A stretch of 64,000 nt of DNA, taken from Hemibagrus wyckioides. Lineage: Eukaryota > Chordata > Actinopteri > Siluriformes > Bagridae. The notes under the pieces are model-generated. The model was not told the origin of the DNA. It ran no database searches and worked only from the letters and a program-made list of their open reading frames with translations. The position numbers and the translations under genes were made by a program. This document shows positions 33,501 to 45,600 of this stretch, in pieces (position 1 is the stretch's first letter; every line of letters begins with the position of its first letter). The stretch lies in NCBI RefSeq assembly GCF_019097595.1, contig NC_080723.1, positions 7,849,011 to 7,913,010 of the forward strand, given 5' to 3'.

Positions 33501-36500
33501 GAACAACTCCTACAGCCAGAGCAGACACAGAATCACACATGCTTGTATTACATAGTTTACATTGCTATATCACTCCACATCTCTCCAGTGAATATAATTT
33601 GAGCTGTATCTCTGGATCTGTGTAGCAGAACATTCCTCCATCTCTTAATTTAACAACAAAATAAATAATTCAATCTGTCTAAATGTTTTTTAAACAGCAA
33701 CCTTCATCACTTAAGAGATTAACAGTTGTACAAAATCAATTAAACCACATATTAGTTATGAGAAAACTGAACATGGATCTGGAACAAAACTTATAAGGCC
33801 ATGCATACCACACTCTTTTTGACTAAGTCCTCATAACTAATGTGGCCCATCTGTGAATCTAGGAACAAAAAGGAAAGACATACATCTGTAATCCTAAAAA
33901 ATATGCATTCATGCTTATGAGAGAACTAGACTGAATCTGTATTTATTACCAGTGAAAATTGGGTCATGTTCAATAATATCTCTAGGTCCATGATCTTCAA
34001 CCAAATTCTCATTTTCATGATCTGAGAAGTCATCACCTGGGTAAAACAAACAAGTGTCATATGATATAGACTATACCTTTCTAGGAAAAAATATCTGCTT
34101 AACAAAACTGTACATGCAGTCTGTATAAGTAACAAGCTCATTTCTCTCACCATCCAAGTCTGGATGTCGGACCACCTCATCTTTGTCCTCTTGATTTTCT
34201 GGCTCCAAGTAGGTTCTTCTTAGCTCCTCATCAGATATGTACACACCCTAAAACAGCCATAGTGCCTCACTAACACTGATACACACTACAATTTGCAACT
34301 TTCCATTAAGACAGATAAACTAAATAAATAAACACATTAACCACAAGACATTCTATAAGAGCAATATACCATTTTTCTTAGAAATTTTTTCCGTGATTTA
34401 AGCCGCTGACCCATTTTGCTCGTGTACATGTAGTTGAATTCTGTAAAGGATTAATGCATTATTATATTTCAAGCCAAACAGGCTGTAGAGAGCAGTCAGT
34501 CAAACATGTCCTGAGAGTTTACCAGGATAAAAAGGTCCATTCTTAAGCTTGCGGTCCATACTCTCATCTACACAAAAAGAGAAGCAGAAGCATGAGAAGC
34601 ATTAGATGTTTTAAGGTCTCAAAAAAATTACAGCCACAGCATAGTATATACTCCTACACTCTATGGCCAAATGTATATAAACACCATCACACCCATATAT
34701 GCTTGTTGAACATCTCACTCCAGATTTATTCCCTCTGTGTTTGCTGCTATAATAATCTCCACTCTTCTAGGAAGGTTTTCCACTAGATATTGGAGTGTGG
34801 CTGTGAGGATTTGTGATCAGTCAGCTACAAGAGCATTAGTGAGATCAGATGCTGATGTAAGAGTGAGGAGGTCTGGGATGCAGTCAGTGTTTCAGTTTAT
34901 CCCAAAGGGTTAAATCCACTGATTTAACCCTTTGGGATAAACTGAAACACTGACTGCTCAGGGCTCTATGCAGGACACTCCAGTTCTTCCACTCCCGCCT
35001 TAACACACCATGTCTTAATGGAGCTCACTTTGTGCACAGGGGCATTATCATGCTGGAAAAGGGTTCAAGCCTCTTATTAAAATGAATAGGACAGTAATTG
35101 GCAGTAAAGGAAAATCACCAGTACAGTGTACAAAGCTGTTCTAAACAATTGTGTGCTTCCAACATTGTAGCAACAGATTGAAGGAGAACAACATATGGGT
35201 ACATACACTACTCACAAAAAGTTAAGGATGTTCGGCTTTTGGGTGAAATTTTAGGATGCACCTAAAATGCACTATAACCTTTACAGGTGAACTTAATTTG
35301 ACCTTCTCTACACTTCTGAATGCACATATCCAACTTTTCAGTGTTTCAGTACGTTTTGCATAACTTGCTGTTCTCTAAAAAGGTGCTTAACAGCAAAATT
35401 CACAACTGGTGTTTGATCCATGAATTGACCGATAAATTTTCTGGTTCAATTAGAATTGGTATTTAAACAGTCCTCTTCATCATGCTGTTTACATTTTGAC
35501 ATGAGACCAAGACGACGCCTAACAATTGATCAACAGTACCTCGCCATTGCGAAGCTTCAAACAGGATGTTCTCAGAGGGAAGTGGCCACTGAGCTTAGAG
35601 TGTCACAGAGTGTCATCAGCAGGTTGCAGCAGAGATACAGAGAGACTGAAAGAGTCACAGAAAGGCATAGAAGTGGATGTCCTTTGGCCACATCCCACAT
35701 TGATGACCGCTTCATTGTGAACAGTGCCCTGCGGAACCGGATGATAAATGCCACTCAATTCCAGGCACATTTAAGGGAGGTGCGAGGCAGCCAAGTGTCA
35801 CGTCAGACCATTCGAAACTGTTTACATCAGTGTGGTCTGCGTGCTAGACAACCTGCAAGGGTACCTGACCACACCACCAGGCATTTTGCATTGGCCAGGG
35901 AGCATTTACGCTGGACGGGGGACTAGTGGGCCTCAGTGCTGTTCTCTGATGAAAGTCGATTCACGTTGAGCAGAAATTATGGCCGCCAACGATGTTGGAG
36001 ACGTCAAGGAGAGCGCTATGCATCAGCCACTGTTGTGGTGGTGTTACAGTCTGGGCAGGTGTGTCTACTCAATACAGAACTGCCCATTACCTTGTGAATG
36101 GTACAGTGACAAGCCAATACTACCTGAATAACATCATTAATCCAGTCATTGTGCCCCTGCATGAACAACACAGGCCTAATTTCATCTTCATGGACGACAA
36201 TGCTCCAGCTCATCGAGGTCGCATCATTAGGGAACGGCTGCTGGAGGCTGGGGTACCTCAAATGGAGTGGCCTGCACTTTGTCCAGACCTGAATCCCATA
36301 GTTGCCGTGTAGAGGCTTGTAACCCTGCAACCCAGAACCTCAATGACCTGAGGGCTGCCATTCAAGAAGAGTGGAATGCCATGCCTCAGCAGACAATAAG
36401 TCGACTCGTGAACAGCAAGAGACGTCGTTCTCAAGCTGTAATTGATGGTCAAGGGCACATGACAAATTATTGAGACATTGACATTTTTTGTTGTGGTATA

Positions 36501-39500
36501 CCCACCACTGTTGTTGGCTTTCGTTTCAATAAATTGTTTGAGATGAGGAAATCACCATTGCATGCTTCTCATTAAATGCCCTACTTTCATGATATATCAT
36601 CACTGTAGCATGAACTTTTTACATTTTCCATAAATTTCACCCAAAAGCCAAATATCCTTAACTTTTTGAGAGTAGTGTATTTTTGGCCGTATAGTGTACA
36701 TAGCAGGAACAAATATACAAGAAATGTACTTTAAATTCCAATCCATTAATAAAATTCTCTGTGTTGTGAGAAATACCAATGAAAATGTTTAATTTTCCCT
36801 CTTAAAAGCCTTTCGAACATGAATTCTTACATCAAGAGAAAGGGCTGGACAACAGAGGATGAAAATAAATTTTGGCAACAATTTGCTGGTGTATTATTTT
36901 CAGGCATGCTAAATTTATTTTATGAATAATTATTAAAGAAAAAAACTAGCTTAATTCATATGCAAAATACTTTGTGTTTTTGATGCACTTTTTGCAAACC
37001 GAATATTCTCATATTCATCTCATTTGCTCTCAGATTCATATTTTGATGAATCAAATCTTCAGTGTATACAAAAAAAAATGAGGGCAGAATGGATTAATAC
37101 TAAGATACATTCAGTATGAGCACTGGGAGTTTGGGTTGGCAATTCAAAAACATTGTACATGTTATTCCTTGATTAATAATCCCTGATAATTAAATTGGTG
37201 AGCTTACTTACGGAATTCGGTAGAATATCTGGCTATAAAATCAACATCCAGAAAAGTGAAGTAATGCCTGTTGGTGATGGGGTCAATCTGTTATCTTTAA
37301 GTTCAGTTCCCTTTAAAATTAGTCCTAAAAGATTTAAATACCTCGGGATTTGGGTCACGCATAATCATAAAGATCTATATGGGGCCAACTATCCACCTCT
37401 CTTATCTAATTTAAAACAAGATTTTGAGCACTGGGACCACCTTAGTCTCTCATTAGGTGGAAGAATTAACACAGTAAAGATGAATGTACTGCCAAAGTTT
37501 TTATATATCTTTCAGTGCCTTCTTTCTTCTCCAAATTAAATAATCAAATATCGACCTTTATTTGGACCAAAAAAACACCAAGAATTAAAAGTAGTACACT
37601 GCAGAGGCCTCGTTTGGGAGGAGGGATGGAGCTACCAAATTTCATGTATTATTACTGGGCAGCCAAAATAAGAGCATTGCTGTTCTGGCTAAAGGATGAT
37701 GATGCTGCCCCTGTTTGGACAATTCTGGAACAGGCCTCGGTTGGGTCCACCTCTCTAGCAGCCTTACTCAGTTCTAAAATACCATTCACCCAGCCAATCT
37801 CTAGTCTGACTTCTAATCCAGTTGTTGTACACTCAGTTAAAATCTGGAATCAGATTAGGTGATCGTTCTCCCTTAAAGAGCTACCACAGGCTACACCAAT
37901 TTCTAGAAATTACATGTTTGTTCCATCAATGATGGACAATGCATTTGAGGTCTGGGCCAGAAAAGGCCTGGTCTCACTGACTGAACTTTATATTGATGGA
38001 AATTTTGCATCCTTTGAACAGTTGATACAGAAATTTGATATTCCAAAGTCACATTTCTATAGGTATTTGCAACTTTGGAACTTTGAAGCTCTGAACTCTA
38101 ACTATTTTCCATCATGCCCTCCAACTTCTCCGTTAGACTCAATTTTTGAATGTAAATCAGTCCAGAAACAGGCTATAAGCAAAATCTATGAGCTACTCAG
38201 CATGCATGATTCAACTCCTTTAGATCTACTCAAAAATAAGTGGGAGACAGACTTAGGTGAGCCAATTTCAGAGGAAACCTGGCACAAAATTCTCTGGATT
38301 ATTCGGAGAGATGGTGGAGCCATCCACACTTATCGCGTTGTTTGGTGTGCCCCCAGAGAACACTAGGGTTGGTAAAAGAAAAACTAAAATATTGGCATTC
38401 TGCTCCCTTCTAGCTAGGAAACTGATACTGATTAAATGGAAGGACCCTATTCCACCGTCATTTAGCCATTGGATAAGGGAAGTCATGTATCATCTTAAGT
38501 TGGAGAAAATTAGGTATATAGTTAGAGGGTCTACCGGGGCATTTTATAAAATCTGGCAACCTTTCTTAATTTTTGTTGAAGGAATGAAAGCAGGCAATAT
38601 GGTATTGTAAAAGAAAGGGGGTGGAGAATACCTTCTATGTTCACTTTGTATTGTTTATTTGTTGTTGTTATTATTATTGTGATTATTATTATTATCCTTT
38701 TTTTTTTTTACAGACATCTGATTATGTATAGTTTCCTTATGTTTATGTCTGGTGTTTGGGGGAGTTTTTTTTTTTTGTATTCTGTATCATTTAAAAGCAA
38801 ATAAAAAAACCCTGATCAAAAAAAAAAACCCTGATATTGTACATGTTCTTTAAAAATATGTTATTTTTCAGTCAGTCAGCAATACCTTAAAAATACAGAC
38901 TTACAAGCACTTGTGCACCACCTCCAGAAGTCCTGTATTTTTGAGCTGCCTTTCCGTTTCCTTTTGCCTGATTCATCTAGGCCAACAGGCACATTGTAGC
39001 ACTTCCCTAAGAAAAATGAATTGTTCACATACAGCCGGTTCAGGGAGTCAGAAATGCGAGACGTACCACTGCATATTTTTCTCATAGAATTTATAAGGAC
39101 AGCATTTCGATATGAAGTCGCTTTTACCTGTTTTTAGGGGTCTATCTTCTCCTATATGTACATAGGGGTCATGCCATGTCCAAGGATCCACAGTTTCCTG
39201 TAACATGAATATATCAGGGCATTCATATGTTATCAAAGTGTATAATATAGTATATATATAGTATAGTATAGTAAGTGTATATATATAGTATCAATAATAT
39301 ATAATAACCTATGCATTCTATTTATGTTTGTCATTGCAGTGTGCATTCTATTTATTTTATTTATATCATTAAAACACAACAAAAAAAACACCATACACTA
39401 CTAATACAATGTTCTGCCTGTATTATCTAAGCCAGATTTGGCAATTGCTTATCCTATATGTTGGAAGTTCATCATATGTTCCTGACTTGCCTGCCAAATA

Positions 39501-39645
39501 ACCATTATTAAATGCAGATTCTTCTTTTAGGGAACCCATTATCTGTGCCATGGGTGCCAGAGCCATTTTAGAAATAAGGTTAGCACACTTAAGAAAGTTA
39601 AAAATGATATCTTGCTTATGAAAATAAAATGAAAAAATAAAATCA

Positions 39646-39679
<34 letters not shown>

Positions 39680-42600
39680 TCAATAATAAGATTTCAATGT
39701 CAAAACAATGCACTAAAGTAAGTCAATGTTTTGGTTGCACTCACACAATCTATAATGTATTTAAATTTATATAATTTGTTTTCCATGTGGACAAACTAGA
39801 CCCTTGATCTAAACTAGATAGAAATATATCCCTTATTTTAATTAAGTTAGTGTCATGTCAACATTAATATATGGAATATAAACACTATGGATTTGGCCTC
39901 TGCAAATCCTGACTTCTTACCTGCAGTTGCTTGGGCTCCTCAGCAGCTGGATGCACCATAGGCCTCTCACGCAGCATTCTCTTCACACTGGGGGCCTAAA
40001 GGAAACTCAAAGACACCCCAGAATTACAGAGCAATTCCGTACTTCATACTCAAATTGATGTCTCCTTGACATTATGTCCTTCAGCCTGTCAACCATCTTA
40101 TTGGTTAAAATGAGCATAAATGTATCAACTGTTTAAATGCACTTAGAAGACTTCCTACCTCCTTTTTAATTATACCAGTGATGTAAATTCTCCATTTCAG
40201 CAAAAAATAAACTAAATTAACAATTAAAATATAAAATAATAATATTAACAAAAACAAAAAACAAAACAACAACAGCAACAAAAATAACAATAAATTTGTA
40301 TAAGGAGATGTTGTACAATAGCTATGCAACAAGTCATCAAAAATAAGCAAAAGACATTTGGCATCAATGAGAAAAAATATCAAGGAAAAAAATAAGGAAG
40401 AGTAATATATTGCCTTCAGAAAAGTACAAGCTTGTTCAGTGTTTACTTTGTGCAGGAATGAGACATTACCAAGCCAACATTCCATGGTGGGGCCTGTGTG
40501 GGCTTTAGGTATGGGCCCTAAATGGGTTTGTCCATGGATTAAATGTGGGCCCCATCTGAATTAGCCCATATGAATCGCACACAAAAATGGGGCCCAAATG
40601 GGCAACATACCCAAGACCTTTATTGGTCCCTCTTTATGAAGCCCATGTGGGGTATACCAAAGCCCAATATGGGTTTATCATTTTGGTACTGGACTAGCCC
40701 TTTGTACTGTATATACACTACTCACAAAAAGTTAAGGATATTCGGCTTTCAGGTGAAATTTTTTGAAATTTTACAGGTGAACTTAATTTGACCTTCTCTA
40801 CACTTTTGAATGCACATGTCCATGTGTTCAGCGTTTCAGTACTTTTTGCATAACTTGCTGTTCTCTAACAAGGTGCTTAACGTCAAATTTCACAACTGGT
40901 GTTTGATCCATGAATCGACCAATAAATTTTCTGGTTCAATTAGAATTGGTATTTAAACAGTCCTCTTCATCATGCTGTTCATATTTTGACATCATGAGAC
41001 CAAGACGACACCTAACAATTGATCAACAGTACCTCACCATTTGCGAGGCTTCAAACAGGATGTTCTCAGAGGGAAGTGGCCACTGAGCTTAGAGTGTCAC
41101 AGAGTGTCATCAGCAGGTTGCGACAGAGATACAGAGAGACTGGAAGAGTCACAGAAAGGCATAGAAGTGGACGTCCTTTGGCCACATCCCACGCTGATGA
41201 CCGCTGCATACTCAATACAGAACTGCCCATTACCTTGTGAATGGTACAGTGACAAGCCAATACTACCTGAATAACATCATTAATCCAGTCATTGTGCCCC
41301 TGCATGAACAACACAGGCCTAATTTCATCTTCACGGACGACAATGCTCCAGCTCATCGAGGTCGCATCATTAGGGAACGGCTGTTGGAGGCTGGGGTACC
41401 TCAAATGGAGTGGCCTGCACTTTGTCCAGACCTGAATCCCATAGAAAACCTATGGAATCAGCTGAGTCGCTGTGTAGAGGCTTGTAACCCTACTCCCCAG
41501 AACCTCAATGACCTGAGGGCCGCCCTTCAAGAAGAGTGGAATGCTATGGCTCAGTAGACAAAGTCGACTCGTGAACAGCATGAGACGTCGTTGTCAAGCT
41601 GTAATTGATGGTCAAGGGCACATGACAAATTATTGAGACACTGACATTTTTTGTTGTGGTATACCCACCACTGTTGTTGGCTTTTGTTTCAATAAATTGT
41701 TTGAGATGAGGAAATCACCATTGCATGCTTCTACTTAAATGCCCTACTTTCATGATATAAGATCACTGTAGCATGAACTTTTTACATTTTCCATAAATTT
41801 CACCCAAAAGCCAAATATCCTTAACTTTTTGTGAGTAGTGTATGTGTGCTCTAATGAGTATAAAATAGTAATTACAGTATAATTATTTATTTATTTTATT
41901 TATGTTCAATTCTAGTTAACCTGGCATTTTACATTATGTCTCAATCCCAAATTTAAAAAAAAATGATTAATTGATAAAAACAAGATAAGAATTTCAATTT
42001 GTTTAAAAAGAAAAAAAAACTTTTGCTCTGTTAAACATTTTATTACTTTTTAACATAATTAATATTTTCTTCATAAACCAATTTTATTGGTACCTGATGT
42101 CTCTCGATATGTTTGTCAGACTCTGGTTCAACCTTCATTCCACTGTCCCTCAGATGAGCAAGCTCATAATCACCATGGCCATCGTCATCATCATTCTCAT
42201 GATGATCAATAGCACCAACAGCCTCTGACCTGCCCTGCCCTGCCCACCAAAGAAAAATCCAGGCAATCAACAGAAAACAGGACAATTCAAGAACTCTTGT
42301 TGAAAAATAATGCTAGAGGGTGTACTGAGCCAAACCAATCAGCATGTACACATTATGCGCAGAACAGAATATGGCGTTTACAAAACTCATGTTATTTTCT
42401 ACAAATCCACTTAAAAAAGTAGGACACCCCATGAAAGCCTATATTTTTTTAACATAGCTGAACATATGGGCATTTTAACGATATCGAAAGATTCAAGTAA
42501 TATAACTAAACAAATAAACCCAAAGAAAAGTCTTTTTTGTTTTTTAAATGATCTGTAAAATGTAACCTGGCCAGCTCACCATCATAGAATCCATTATGAA

Positions 42601-45600
42601 TTCTACATTGTATCAGAAGGTGCCTGAGAAACATGAATTGAATATTCAATGGGGTGTCCTAATTTTTTCACATGACTGTACTTGCCCAATGGTCAATACA
42701 GACACGGTACACTGGTCAGTGCTCTTTTATGTATCTGTCCTGTAGCGTGTTGTTTTGTTTGTCTGCACTGTCTTTTGTTTTGTACTATTTCCACTAGCTT
42801 GTACTCTATGCACTTTATTTGGCTAGAACAACAAGTACTGCATCAGCTATATATGGCTGAAATATCAATAAAAGCTCCTTACTTACAGACACTTGACTTG
42901 ACTTGAAGAATAGAAACTTGAAGAATAGGGTCCATTACCTGAAGCCTCTCTGTTGAATTGAACACAAGTGGAACCCACACCCAGGCGCAGGATTCCCATC
43001 GTGTCTTGGGTGAAGTTATTGATCCGAAAATCTTTGCAACTGCCAAGAACCTCTCCCTTAAGACTGTAACAAACACAAATGTTTCAACTATCTGAACTAG
43101 TGTTAACTTAGGTTTAGGGCTGCATCACCATCATCATTATGTGTTTTGTTCATTATTCCCTTTTATATGCTGCACCAATTAAGCACAACATACTAGATAA
43201 CTAGGATATTGAGCTTGTTTTGAATGCATTTTGTTCAACAGACCCAAAATATATATTAATTGGAAATAAAGTATTCTCTTTTTTCATTCTAGCCAATTAA
43301 AGTTTTGGAAGAATGTTGTTTAGCCTGAACTTTTTGCTTCTAGTGCTTGTCCGGCAAAATGGATCCCAAGGCCAGCAGAATGCCAGAGATAATGTCAGTG
43401 AATGGATGCCTTGTAGCTGTTTTTTCTACCTGAGAAGAGGATACTTTTGTTTTTCATGTGCTTCTGCAGGAATCAGAGACTCGGGAGGGAGCCGAACAAT
43501 CTTCACTGGCTATAGGAACACAGAGCAGTTATAACGCACACCAAACATTATACCTGAGAAAAATTCATTTTCATATGCATAATATTACTTAAAAATGCCT
43601 TATAAATACATGAGATCACATCCAGACACAACATACCATCACAGAAAATACATCTTAGTTTCATTTATAAGAAAATAACAGAAACTTACTTCAGATGGAT
43701 CACTTTTCATTTCCACACTGTGAGTACTAGGCTCCTCTCCCACTACATCAAACTGTGCAAGAGCAGAGTATACTTAGTCATATGGCATGTATGAGTTAAT
43801 ACTCACTTAACTTTTTTACATAATAAAAAAAAAAAAAAAGTAATAAAGGGTCCAAAGACAATATTTGGACCACCATTCTTCTGGAGACTGTCTCACTTGA
43901 TTCTATTTGTGTAGTTAGTCCCTGATAGACTTGTGAAATGTGGCCTGTTGTATAATATGTTGCTTTCTTGACTGACTTACAGTTACTGACTTTCTGTAAC
44001 TTTTTTTTGCTTAAAAAGTAATGTTTGGAAATATTAAATATTTTAGTTATTTAGTAATGAATCATTCATAAAATAAAGAGATATCTAAGATAGAGATTTG
44101 TATTAGAAAATTAGGTTGCCTAAGACTTCTGCCCAGTACTGTAAAAACAGTTATTACTTAAGTACCTCACAGTCATCTGCCTCATTGTTTGTTGTGGCTC
44201 CATCACTTACACCATCTGCAGATGCAGAGCCTTGCTTGTCACGTCTAAGGGAACAAAATGAAACAATTTTACCGGTGTATCTCAGACTGAGTTAACAAGC
44301 TGTTTTAACTTTGCCTTTATTAAGGGAAAGCTTAAAGCATACATTAGATCTTGATGAGTAAATATTCAAGTTGAAATAATTTTACTTATATACATTGTGT
44401 CATTCTTTGAGAACAATGATGTCACAATGGTCACTGGAAACTAACTGAAAATAATCAACCCAATGAAGGCTGGATTCAAAATCATACAGAAAATCAAAGC
44501 AAAAAACTGAAACTACAGGCTGAGCCAACTTGCATGAAGTTCATCACGGCAACTCATAATGCAGTAGTGTTCATGGCCCCCACGTGCCTGTATGCATGTA
44601 GGGCCGATGGATGTTGTCCTGGGGATCTTCTCCCAGACCAGATCAGGGTATCAGTGAGCTCCTGGACAGCCTGTGGTACTACTTGCCAGCTTCAGATGCT
44701 CCAATACATAATGTCATGGAGGTTCTTGATTGGAATGTGACGGCCAGTCAATGGAATCAATGCCTTAGTCATTCAGAAACTGCCTACACACCCTGGCCAG
44801 ATGAAGGCATTATCATGCACCAGGTTAAAACTATGAAACTTAAATTGTGGTGGGAGACAAACAAAACCTCACTGCGACAAAATAAATGAATGTGCCATCC
44901 TGGAGGAGCTGGACTACCTGTGCAACCTGACTGGGTTGCAGGCACTGCCTCATGCTGCAAGTAGTGACAAAGACCCTAAAAAACAGGGGCACTGCATCAA
45001 AGTTACATAGCTCAGACCCCAACCTCCAAATCTTGGATATGTCAATTCCAAAAGGTATGTGTTTGATGCAAAATAACAGCATACCCACAGTGCGGCATGA
45101 TGGTGGCAGCATCATGCTTTCAAGCTGTTTTTCTTCAGCTAGAGCCTTTATCGAGGTGGAAGGAATCATGAACAGCTAAAAAATACTAGATTTTAGTACA
45201 AAACCTTCAGGTGTCTGCTAGTAAGCTGAAGATGAAATTTCACCTTTCAGCACGACAATCACCCAAAGCATACGTCCAAATCAACACAGGAATGGCTTTA
45301 CCAAAAGAAGATGAGTTTGCGCTACAGTAGATCTGTGGGATTTGTCTAGAATGACTTTACAATTTGTCTTTTTATCAAAGCCACTCAGATCGCTTGCCCA
45401 TTTTTCCTGCTTCCAATACAGAACTGACTGTTCACTTGCTGCCTAATATATCCCACCAATGACAGGAGATGTAAGGAGATGTTAGTCACTTCATCTGGCA
45501 GTTGTTTTAATGTTATGGCTGAATTCCAACATATAATATTACCTGCGGTTTTTGTTTGAAATGTAGTCCAAAGTCTGAAACACCAAACTGTGAAGCAGTT

